Below, in pieces: positions 33,166 to 43,638 of a DNA stretch of 64,000 bases. Each line of letters opens with the position of its first letter. The first letter of the stretch is position 1. This DNA comes from Amorphophallus konjac (lineage: Eukaryota; Streptophyta; Magnoliopsida; Alismatales; Araceae). The notes below the pieces were generated by a model, which searched no databases, was not told where the DNA came from, and worked only from the letters and a program-made list of their open reading frames with translations. The position numbers were made by a program, and so were the translations under genes. The stretch is from positions 444,972,053 through 445,036,052 of the forward strand of contig CM040118.1 of assembly GCA_022559845.1 (NCBI GenBank). The letters are read 5' to 3'.

Positions 33166-35994
33166 ATGGGCACGCTTGCATTAGAGTTCTCATCGGATCG
33201 TTCTATGCATTATCCACCTCCCATTGTCATTGAGTCTACCGACCAAAAGGCCCCAATTCCCATCATATCCCAAGCATACCTACCTAATGGGAGCCCCACA
33301 GAAATTGACTTCATCGACATGGAAGAAGATAATTGGGTATCCCCTGAAATTGTAGCCACCCTCTCTACGACTGGACAAATTGTGCACAACGGAGACATAG
33401 TCTTCGTTGAATTCCATAAATGGTTCGGGAAGACTAAGTATTTGGATGGGGCTTGGTGTCAAAAGGGAACATTGGCGGGTCCATGTATAATCCTAGGAAA
33501 GAAATGGTTAGATGAAAGGAATGCCGACATCGACCCAACACGTCGGACTTGCCTAGTGCATCCGCCACACCTTTCGGGAACCTTAAAATTTAACAACCTT
33601 ATATTCTCCCACCCGTGGGAATCCCGCCCTTGTTCACCACCCCGGGTGCACCATACTCCGGCCATCATCACCCCACCATCAAAGAACCTTCCCGCTCCAT
33701 AAGAAGTAGTCCACACCACAGCCATAGGTCCCCATACCCAATTGGGCCCCATGACCAACTCTCCACCTAGGCCCATGGTAACCCTCACCACTACCTCTCC
33801 ATCACCCCCAAAAGGGGACACTCCTCCCAAAACCAATCAACCCAAACCCCTTCAACCCACCCATCTTCCTCTCCCTACCCCAATCCTATCCCAACCTAAG
33901 CCTCCAATACTTCCACTCCCAAACCCCACACTACCAATCCCAAACCAAGTTTCCCTTTACCCTCCACCTCGGGAGCACCACACACCAACCTTCATCACCC
34001 CAAAAGACCCTCTCACCTCCTTGGTAGAAGAACTCATACCCAATTCAATAGTTGAGGACACTCCAAACCCACTCCCCACCTTGGAGGAAACCCAAGTCCA
34101 AGTTGAGAAAGAAACATCACACGATGGTCCTCACCTTACATCACCCTCTCTAGTTGGGACCAAGCTCATCTTAGGAGAACCCATTGTTAGTTGGCTAAAG
34201 GAGAGCCCAATTAGAGAGATCCGGGCCCATGTTTTCCCTCCCATAGAACAAGACCTTCCCTTAGTGCCCTTCTTCTCCTATCACACCACAATCCAAGCAT
34301 CCTATCAAGTGGAGACCTTAGAGGACCTTCTCAAGGGCATAGCATGGCAATTAGAGATGACTAGCATGTTGACCCCTATGGTAGAACAACCTAGGAGCCT
34401 TAGCCTCCTACACCTATGCATAGGGTCTATCACCTCGGTTTGTACCATTGGTTGCTACACTAGCGACCTCCTTCTATTCCTCCCTACACCCGATGAGCCC
34501 AACCTTCTCCTCAATTTAGAGCTTCTTATCTCGGGTAGAAAGTCAAGCCCTCCACTCATGGCTGACCCACTTGCCAAGAACATTGGCCCAACTATCATGG
34601 AGAAGGATGACTTAGCACCTTTTGAGGATTTTGAGGACATGGAGTTCCTCCCCCTAGGTAACCCATTTTATGATCCATATGATCCATTCCAATGGGAGTC
34701 AAGAGACTCGTGTGACCCAAACACCTTATCCACCACCCACCTTTCCCTAAACTAACTCACAATGTTTGACCCAATTCACTCCATCTTAGACCCGGGTTAC
34801 TCTTTGGGAGCCATAACCTTGGACCACATATCCCTAGGTAATAAGGTTGTGCCCCACCCCATGATGACCACCTTCTTAGATCCATTCGATCCTTTCCAAT
34901 GAGAGTTCAAAGGTTGTCCCACACCTATACACATGGAAGTCACCTTTGGGAAAAGTATGCATGTGTCTAGGCTTACCATACACCTTGGCATGAACACTAT
35001 GTTGGGTCCATTCATTCATATCACCCACATGTCAAGAAGAAAGTATGAGTGGTCCACATTTGGATGTCATGGTCCTCCTTCATTCATCATGGATCTTAAG
35101 CATGTCAAAAGCATCTACGGATGTCCGGGTCCCCCCACATTCATCACCACTTTACATGATAGGTTCACCTACGGGTGCCCCGGCCCACCTAGGCCCACCA
35201 AAGTCTACATGACAACATTGCATGATAAGTCCACATATGGTTGCCCCGGCCCTCCAAAATCCATCAAAGTCTTCTTGGCATCAAAACATGATCGGTCTAC
35301 TTTTGGTTGCCCAGGTCCACCCATCACCCCTAGAATGTCAACATTCACGAAATTTCATGAAAGCCTTTGCAAGCACATAAGCAAAAAGAATGAGGCTTAT
35401 AAGAGGCGGGCCGACTCTCACCGGCGTCACCAAGACTTCCATGAGGGTAACTTTGTGATGGTAAGGACTGAGAGGCTCTCCCCGGGAGCCATCTCCAAAT
35501 TGAGGCCACGTGGGGCTGGTCCCTTCCAGGTCCTGAGGCGCATTGGTGCAAATGCCTATGAGTTAGATCTCCCCGAGGAGTATGGAATAAGTCCCACATT
35601 CAATGTTGCCGACCTAGTGTCATATAAGGGACCCACGGTGGTACCTAGTGAGGAGATTGAGCCTACGTCTTCCCTTGAGAGAGCACCCACCCGTGAGGAG
35701 AGACCACCAGCCAAGAGAGCTCAGCGTGAACAAATGGAACAAATATTGGATGAACAAGTCACTACCACTCGGAGCAAGGTATACGAGCGCTATCTCGGCA
35801 GGTGGATGGATCGGTCTCGTTCGGGAGGCTTGAGGGCAGTACCACTTCTACACCCTCCAAGGAGGGAAGGACACTTACTCGACAGAGTCGAGTTCTCCGC
35901 ACCCCGGGAGTATGATGGGGACATCACCTCCCATGCCCACCTTCACAGCTCGTCTCCTCGCCCCGGTTGCATCCGGCATGGTTTAGTCATTTAA
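33166..35994 (+). pseudogene. Element C polyprotein: novel N-terminal domain, domain X, GCPGPP repeats, integrase tail
   Basis: A single frame of about 940 codons from the ATG at 33166, interrupted only by TAA (about 33700), TAA (34753-34755) and TGA (about 34901, in DPFQ-W). Residues 1-175 form an unrecognised domain with VATLSTTGQIVHNGDIVFVE and GPCIILGKKWLDE; it is not gag. A Pro-rich linker follows (PSPPKGDTPPKTNQPKP, also in F), then domain X (34164-34500: LILGEPIVSWLKESP ... TSDLLLFLPTPDEP), two DPFDP motifs and five repeats ending in GCHGPP or GCPGPP (35049-35325). The end is an integrase C-terminal segment (NFVMVRTERLSP) and a partial chromodomain (RYLGRW) disrupted after that. The stop codon lies about 80 bases inside the 3' LTR. 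The N-terminal domain could be a captured host sequence, which is inference. Confidence 0.75.
35875..35912 (+). promoter_or_regulatory. PPT region of C with CTCGAC/GTCGAG hairpin
   Basis: CTCGAC-AGA-GTCGAG is followed by a weak purine tract (CCCCGGGAGTA) and the LTR start TGATGGGG. The hairpin is conserved in position in A and F, and with one mismatch in E. Confidence 0.5.
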
Positions 35995-38249
35995 TTTTGA
36001 GTCCTATGTAATTTTACTTGAGTCATTTGATGTAATTTGCATTTTATTTGAGTCAGGTCCCTAGGTCTTGCATTTATTTTCCTATGTTTGAGTGTCATTA
36101 GAGTGTGTAATGTGCTAATTGGGCCCATTTCTTCGGGCTTGGCCCAATGAGCTCCCCTACCCCTTCGATTATTTGTCAATGAGTCTTTTGTCAGGGTCTT
36201 ATTATAAAATGTGGGTTTCCTATATATATGGCCCCATTTCCTTCATTTGGAGGTAATGAATCAATTAATGAAAAAATTGCCATTTGAGAGTCCAAAGCTT
36301 AGTTTTGTGGAGTGATTCCAACATTTTTTGGGTGAGAAACCCTAGGGGAGAGATTCCCCACCCTTCCCTCTCTTAATCCCTCTTTTTCACTCCACTTTCT
36401 CTCTCCTCATCACCCAATTTCGAATTTTCTTCTCTCTCCTCCCTTCCCAACCACCTCAACCCCCACCTACCATCATTAAAGCCCTCCACTTCCCCATGGC
36501 CTCCATTACTCCACCCCCCTAGTCCCAAGGAGATCCCTCACCATTCCAACACCACTTTCCCCATTCCAACACAATCAACCCCTTCCCCACACAACCCCAC
36601 AACTTCCAATGCCATTTCAAATTTGAAATCCACCCTTCCCTCCACTCACTTGTGCCCCTCCCCCTCACCTTCTCCTCTCACCCACCTTCCCAAATTCGTA
36701 GCTCCTCCTCCCACAACCTGTTAGACCCCCTTCCAGACCCCATTTTCCCTTCCCCCACCTTAGAACACCCCCTCCTAGACCCCCTCACAGCCCGGGCTTT
36801 CCCCACACTCATCCACCCCCATTTCCCCGCCCATGTACCCCATTCCCCCCCATCATCATCAACCTACAGCTCTCAACTGAAGATCTACAGCATACCAGCA
36901 ACTTGCAGCGGCCACCACGACCTCCTCCAGATGAGTTTGAAGACCCAAGAGCCATCGACGGAAGCGTCTACCAGCCACCTTCGCAACCGAAGTGGTTTTG
37001 TCTTCTTCCGATCTCCGAGTCATCCAGGAGGTCCATTCTCCCACAGCTGCGCGGTTCTGCCTCGGCTGAGGACCTGAGCCAGATTAGAAGCTCTGCCACG
37101 ACGAACCCCGAAGGAATCAGTCCTCAAGTTCTTCTTCAAAGTTCTTCATCGGCCTGTCTACTTTCAGAATCAAAAAGCGGAAGCCCATTCAGCATCCGGG
37201 AACAGAAGTTACCAATTTTCTTCCACGGTCGCGCGGCTCTGCCTTCCCCAGTCTGCATCGACACCTCCTCACTCTTCTGGCTCCACAGATCGTCTCCGTT
37301 CGCTTCTGGCATCCCCGTTTCTTTTTCTGCAAAGAGGACTCACCCACGGTTCTAATGGCGCTTACGGCATCAAATTTGGAGTTCGGGAACGGCCAGGACA
37401 GCCTCTGCATCCTACTGTTGGTGACCTGCCCCTGCTAGTCCGTGAAACAGAGGCCATGTTCAAGCTCCTGCCCCGACCTGCAGCGACTCCAGAAGATTTT
37501 ACAAAAATTCTGAGGCATTCCCCTTCCTGTTACGAAGATTTTGCCACCAGTCTTGCCATCATTGAAATTCCTGAGCAAGATCTACAACAGCAATACTGAC
37601 CCTCTGTCCTGGTTCACAGATAGCAGGCAGATTCGGCGTCCACCCTTGTTTCTCGTTCTTTGCTTTGGTTTCCCCACCCCGCTTGGCCGGCTGAAGGCCC
37701 CTCCCTGCGTGGAGGTAGTATTGATGTAATATCATTAACCCCCACCCCAAGTTCCCCCTCCTGCGAGAGGTGTAGTGGTGTAATTTGTTTGGGCAGGTCA
37801 AGCGACGCCGCCGCGGCGTGTGGGGATCCACTCGCCTCCCCGCTCGCCCTCGTCTCCGACCGGGACCGGTTTCTTCAAACCGGTCGAGTAAGTGCTCAAA
37901 CCTTCACTCCACTTAGTGCTTGTCTTTCAATATTAGTTCTAATTCCGCTGGTTATGCGAGTGAGAGCCCGATCCTCAAGCCCCATTGCCTTGAGTGATCA
38001 CCGTGGGAAGAGTGCAACCGGTGCCTTCGGCACTTCGTCGGCCCCGTTGAATTGGGCTTCCAAATCCATTGGGAATCAAATCTTGGCCTTGCTGGCCCTC
38101 TACCAGCAAGGGCCCAACCCCTCAACCTCACCTTGGCATTGCCAAGTTACCCCGGGCTTGGGTGAGCGACGAGAGAGCGGTGGCCCAAATTGGCCCATTT
38201 AGATTGCGATTGTGCTTGCTTGCATTAGGTCCGAGGTCGTTTCACATCA
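35913..38249 (+). repeat. Element C 3' LTR
   Basis: 2337 bp against 2336 bp for the 5' LTR, with a small number of differences by eye. CATCA follows at 38250-38254. Confidence 0.93.
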
Positions 38250-38254
38250 CATCA

Positions 38255-40954
38255 CCTTCTGAAGAAAGTCTCTTAGTGCATCTTGATGAAGGGTAGATCC
38301 TTTAATGAGTTCCAGCACAGATATTTTGGCGGGCACCATATCCAGATGATGTAGCAGATCATATTGGGTACCCAGCAATGGCTCGGCTTCTTCCTGATCG
38401 GCAGCCAATTGGGAGGACTGGGGATTAGAAGTAGGAGCATAATTGTGATGAAATAAACGCCCGCTCCGAAGGGCGCAATTCCATGCCAGCACGGCACCTG
38501 ATGACGGTATAATGAACCCGTTGTGATGGATAAGTGGCGTGAAAGGGGGTGTGGGGGAAATGATAGGAGTGGGAGTGGAGACAAGGGGTTGTGGTGAAGG
38601 GATAATGGGTGGAGGGTTAGCTACGGGTATGGTGATAGCGGGTGCGAGCGGAGGTGGAGGTGTAAGGGTGAGCGAAAGTATGGGCGGAGGGCTAGTTGTA
38701 ACGATGGCAGCGAGGGTGAGCAATGGGCGAGAGACGGGTAGTGGAGTGGGAGTGGATAGAAGGACAAGTGGTCTAGTAGGCGGAGGAGAGTTTGGGTATG
38801 TGGGTGTAAGGATGATGGAAGCGGAAGGATTGCGGTAGTTGTGGTGGAGGGCCATGACTTGTGGTGTAGAGCCGTCATCGTCAAAGGACCATCTGGCATC
38901 AGGAGCCGGGGGTTGAACTACATCAACCTGAGCCGGTGCCGGTGGCTGAGGTTGCGGAGCGGGAGGAGGGTTCGGCATTGGGTTCTGATGGATCCCCAAG
39001 TCTTGAACCGGCTGCTGTTGCGGCTGCTGCTGCGGCTGCGGCTGCGGTGCCTGTTGTTGCTGCACTTGCTGCCTCGGTGCCTGCCTTCTCTTTTCTTTAA
39101 TTTCTGTAATGGCCCTATGCATTTCGGCCCAATCAATCCTATGCCCTTCATGGAGGTCATAGACCAAGTCCCTGAACTGAAAACACCCTTCAATAGTATG
39201 TCCCGGCTGCCTGTGGAACATGCAGTACTTCATCTGATCAACGGCCGCGTTCCAATTGGGCCATTCTGGAGGGAGTTGTATGGCATTAATGGACATAACA
39301 GCTGAGAAGATGTCCGTGAGAGTTTCTGGCAGAGGTGGGTACTGGGCTCTCTTAGGAGCCGGGCGCTGGTTGTTGTTGTTGTAGCTGTTGGGTGGAGGGA
39401 CATTATGGTATTGCGGAGGCTGTTGCGGAGCGGCAAAGGTGTTTTGTGGAGCGACACAGGTGTTTTGCAGAGGATTTTGCGGGGTGGAGTAGGCTAGTGG
39501 AGGGTTTTGTGGAGCGTATTTAGTGTTGCGGGAGTTCTGGGGGAAGCGAATTTGGTTATTTGGGTTGGCGGAAGGAAAGTTAACGGCTTGCACTTGCTCA
39601 TTTGTTTGGACTCCCTAGGTAACGGGCCCTTGAGGTTTCTTATGGTATTTGGGCTTTTGGTTTTCAAAAGGTGAATGGATAGGAGAGTCCTTGAATTGGG
39701 TTTGGATAAACCGCGCCCGGCCATATAATTGGTGCATGTTTGCTATGTCGTTCATGGCAAGAATGTTACGGAAGGTCGGAGTGGCATTGAAAATGAGTAG
39801 CTTGACCTTCTCTTCCTCCGGAATATGGCCTGGTACCCTGCGGCCATCTGCCTCCATCTGTCGGCATAAGTTGCAAACTCCTCATCGGGCTTCATTTTCT
39901 CGGCCACCAAATGTGTGAAGGAATATTCTGGGCCGACCCTGTCTTGAAACCGCTGGATAAACTTATCTTTCACTATCTTGAAACTCTCAGCATCTTCCAG
40001 TGGCAGAGAGTAGAACCATTCAAGTGCGACCCCATCTAGTGATCGGCGGAACAGATACGCCATAAGGTGATCATCATACTGAAACTGGGCCGATTCATAT
40101 AGAAAGTCCCTGACATGGATAAAGGGATTGCCGTTCCCATCATACTTGCGGTAATTGGGGAGGTCGGATTGCAGAGGGAATCAGATATTTTGAAAGCTCG
40201 GGATCGGAAGGTCTGCCAAGGATTGTGGGCCAACCCGCTTCCAGAGGAAGTCAAGTTGTTGTTGCATGGCGGCCCATTTATCAAGTAATTTCTGCTCCCT
40301 GGATGGAGTAGGGGCAGTGAATGATGGAATCTGAGGGGTAGAGGGGTAAGCAGATGGGGGAGGTGGCCCATAAGAAGGATATTAAGCCGAAGGATGACCC
40401 AGATTGGCGTGGACTTGGGCTGCCCCTTGCTGAGGGCGCATGAAGTCAGATGGGCCGACAAGGACCTGCGGCACTGATGGGCCGGTCATATGATGACCCG
40501 CTATAGAAGAAGGGGGGACAATGGTCTTTCCCTTATCCAAAAATTGCTGGGCCGAACCAGAAGACTGGCCCATTTCTAGACTGGAGAATCTGAGGGTCAT
40601 GGGTTGGACTGGAGTGAGGTCAATGGGCTGAACAGCGGACCCATCGGCCCTAGGCTGAGCAATGGAAGGATTGGATTGACCTTGCATAATCGTGGAAGGT
40701 GGGGTGTTGGACCCCTGCATGGCCTGATAGACAGCCTGAAGTTGGGTCGGATCCAATTGAGCAATCATTTGAAGAATAGAATTGGCGGAAGGAGGAGGAA
40801 GAGATTGGGTGGGTTGGGTGCCCTCCATAGGGATGGAGGATGAAGGGGAGATGTGCCCCTCCCCGGGTTGGAATGAGATAACCCTAGAGGGATCCTCTAG
40901 GAGCCCTTGAGGAAGAGACTCCTCTTGGGAATGGGGGAGATCAAAAGAGGCCAT
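38255..40954 (-). pseudogene. gag: Element D gag (Tat type)
   Basis: The start is ATG 40954 (MASFDLPHSQE). The N-terminal part is Ser/Gln/Pro-rich with a stop near 40381. The capsid-like core is split over two frames: LDGVALEWFYSLPLEDAESF and EFATYADRWRQMAA (40063-39752), then EEEKVKLLIFNATPTFRNIL (39857-39615). A long segment from 39593 holds Asn/Gln/Pro-rich sequence, the knuckle-like KYCMFHRQPGHTIEGCFQFR and a CAG/CTG-rich Gln/Pro tract (39000-39075). This arrangement and the CxFH...GHxxxxC motif are typical of Tat-lineage gags. Its 3' end runs in frame into the protease on the other side of element C. Frameshifts and stops make it inactive. Confidence 0.8.
39000..39075 (-). repeat. CTG/CGG-type trinucleotide tract in D gag
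   Basis: GGCTGCTGTTGCGGCTGCTG-like sequence encodes alternating Gln and Pro residues on minus. Such tracts expand by replication slippage. Confidence 0.75.
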
Positions 40955-41867
40955 GGTGGACTCAGAGAGGATTGGAGTAGCACTTGGAGAAGGAATTGCC
41001 CCTAGGTGATGACGCTTCTAGAGATCGGAAGCAACTCCACATGCAATGAAAGACCTTAACACAATGCAAACAACACACAACAAACACACAATGAGTGACT
41101 AAACTTAGATGGTTTTAACAAAGATGTAAGAGATAACAACACTTAGGGTCAACCAAGTTATTTAGATGATGCAACAAGATTTTTATGGTTTTCTCCTTTA
41201 GAACCTTAGTGACTTGATTTAAAACGGTGCTCTCAATAATAGGTTTCTTATAGGGGAAAGATATGTAGCTTGGTTGACTCTAAATGTAATCACTCATTCA
41301 CTTATGCAATCCTAGACACGGTGTGGGAAAGGTACAACCGGCCCAGCATCCATGTGGGCATCCACGGCTCGTGGAGACTTATAGTGGTCCCTTATGTGAT
41401 CTCCTGGTCGGCCCCAAGGAATATGGAGACGAGAGGTTCACACACCAAGGTGGGAAATGCAATCTAAAGTATGAATATATGAATGAACCTATGTGCACCG
41501 GAGTGCATGCAAATTCTAGCCTAAGATCTAACAATCAAATATGAACACAATGATATGAATATGCAAATCAACCAAGGAGGAGACTGGATAGCACCCAAGC
41601 ATGAAAATCACAGCAGAAACTGCGGAAATAAACTACACCTCAGGATGCGTACATGTGCTGGAGTGTGTGACAGTCTAGAATACTCGCGCCAGCAGAGTGT
41701 GACGGTCTAATAATAGACCTTTAATAGAATGTAACGCACAACCGTAGGACTGTCAGACGAGCCAGAGAACCAAAAACAGCAGAAACTAAAGGGAAAATTT
41801 GGAGAAAACTAGGGCAAACAAAGGATAGCAGGTTTAACAGAGATTGAAAGCACGATTGGCACTAGAT
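40955..41867 (-). other. Leader of element D between primer site and gag
   Basis: No protein is seen. The part near 41640-41760 carries TGACGGTCTAATAATAGACC and GTAACGC...GACTGTCAG motifs that resemble repeats inside D's LTR, so the motif family extends into the leader. Confidence 0.5.
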
Positions 41868-41885
41868 GTCCCACCGTGATCGCCA
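41868..41885 (-). promoter_or_regulatory. Primer-binding site of element D (not initiator Met)
   Basis: On minus it reads TGGCGATCACGGTGGGAC, beginning with TGG complementary to a tRNA CCA end. It lies ten bases inside the LTR. It is unlike the TGGTATCAGAGC of the other elements. An Arg-type tRNA is plausible for the Tat lineage, but I cannot confirm the isoacceptor. Confidence 0.6.
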
Positions 41886-41895
41886 AAAATTCTAT

Positions 41896-43638
41896 TGTTT
41901 ATTATGTGTTCCTTTCTTGCAAGATGGATATGAGCTCAACTATGATGGAAATATGAACAAACAGTGAAATCATTCAACCTATGAACATGTGCAACATGAA
42001 CCTATGCAATCAGCATGAAACTCTAGCATGGGCATGCTATCTCTATTAGGAATAATATAATCAAATAAAGAAAAACACGCGCCGGGGCGTGGAGCAAGGA
42101 AATAAGGAAAAACACACCGTATAGGTGGAACAAGCAAATAAAAAAGAGATATGAAGAGAGAGAGAGCTATTGCCCAAACTAAGGAAAGATGTGATCGCCA
42201 CTAAGGTAATAAACAAGCCAAAGACTTGAAAAATACATTAGAAATAGGAGGATGCAACACCCGCCCACAAGAGAGAGAAAATAATCAGGAAACTGCAGCT
42301 CTGTGAAGCATAACGGCCAAATGATGATGCGCCACAGGAGTGTGACGACCTTACGATAAGCCGCTACGTGACTCTAACGCCCCTGTAATAGACCGTCAGA
42401 GATCTACAGAAGAGGAACTTGGGAATCTTTGATCTCCACGCCTTCCAGCCGGCTAGAAAACTTGGGCCTCATTCTGTGGACTCTGTAAACCTGCAAAAGA
42501 GTGTAGAACACAAAGAAAACAACCCAGATTAGCCCTAGAGCAAGAGTAGTATCTATAAACCAAGAGAAATTAAAAGCATGCAAAAGGAGAGGGAAATATC
42601 GGGGAGGTTGGTTTTTTTAATCCCCTTGGGGCGTTTAAAAGATGGGAGAGATGTTTAGATGAGTGCAACAGATGTAAGAACGTGAAAGATGAAGGAGGGG
42701 ATATGCTATGATGCTTGGATGAGGGAAAAAGAGACTAAAAAGACAACTTGACTGAACTAGACCCTTGAAACCAATACTCCCTGGACTTTGGAAGAAGATG
42801 GACATGGGAAGCAGATCTCCTTGGTTGATTCTACCTCCAGGATGCAACAGCACTTCAACGCGAACTCCATATGTCTCCTCTTCAAGCCATGAAGTCAAGG
42901 GTTCTATTTATAGACCCTCAAACTCTCTGGTCGAGTAAGAGATAATCCAGCTAGAAAGTAAGACGTTTCTTAACAAACTCTTGAAGATAATACTCCCAAG
43001 AGTACATAGAAAAAAAATAGAAGGTCTTGAGGATCAGATTTGAGGGAGAAATCATCAGATCAAAATTTTAATTCGGCCACGGTGTAGCAGAGAGAGCAGT
43101 TCTGCTAGAACTCTCTGTTCGATGTAACGGCTGAACGATAGACCGCCATAGTGATTTAACGCCCCAGGAATGGACTGTCACACAACCTTATCTACTGAAA
43201 GATGAGACCAACGAGCGAAGTTTTCGAACATAGGACTCTGCAAGGCATGTAACAGCCATAAGGAGGTGCGTCAGAGTGATGATAACGGTCGCACGATAAG
43301 CCGTCACGCTTAACGGATCAGATAGAAGATAAGCTTTGAAAGAAGTCACGAACTTGAGGACTCTAAGATGAGGTAACGGTCCAAGATAGGTGCGTTAGGG
43401 TACTGCGACGTGCCAGGAATGATGCGTCAGAGACAAAGGAGTGATAAGTAAAATGAAGGTTTGCTAAGCTTCGTTCAGCGTGAAAAAGATAAGGAACCAG
43501 ACACAACCAAGGAGACATGACCCATGAAATAAACCTCAAATTGACCAAGATGGCCCAACAAGGGTGAACAACTCGGAGTATCATTTAACATGAACAAGGA
43601 GATGACCCAACTTATTGGTCATAAAATGGGTGTCAACA
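41896..43638 (-). repeat. Element D right LTR (5' LTR in element sense)
   Basis: 1743 bp. On minus it starts TGTTGACACCCATTTTATG and ends AATAAACA, with a TATA box at 42904-42913. It contains several imperfect copies of a GTAACGGYC...CGATAAGCCGTCACG...GGAATGGACTGTCA theme (near 42340, 43115, 43245, 43370). The partner LTR is outside the window, so the ends rest on the TG/CA termini, the primer site and family resemblance. Confidence 0.7.
42904..42913 (-). promoter_or_regulatory. TATA box of D LTR
   Basis: CTATAAATAG on minus, in GGTCTATAAATAGAACCC context, about 730 bases into the LTR. Confidence 0.55.

Larger units (their letters stand above)
30784..38249 (+). mobile_element. Element C: non-autonomous chromovirus derivative with a swapped N-terminus
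   Basis: LTRs 30784-33119 (2336 bp) and 35913-38249 (2337 bp), primer site 33122-33133, one polyprotein frame 33166-35994, TSD CATCA. LTR ends are TGATGGGGACATCACC...TTTCACATCA. It carries domain X, GCPGPP repeats and integrase tail like A and F but starts with an unrelated N-terminal domain. No protease, RT, RNase H or integrase core is present. Confidence 0.93.
954..43638 (-). mobile_element. Element D: Tat-type Ty3/gypsy, split by insertions of A and C
   Basis: The visible pieces are 954(?)-2891, 29978-30783 and 38255-43638. Minus-strand order is upstream LTR (41896-43638), primer site (41868-41885), Tat-like gag, retropepsin and G-patch, then a decayed tail. The LTR begins TGTTGACACCC on the minus strand, as is usual for Tat elements. 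No RT, RNase H or integrase is seen in any D segment. The downstream LTR is not in the window, so the left limit is a guess. Confidence 0.7.
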
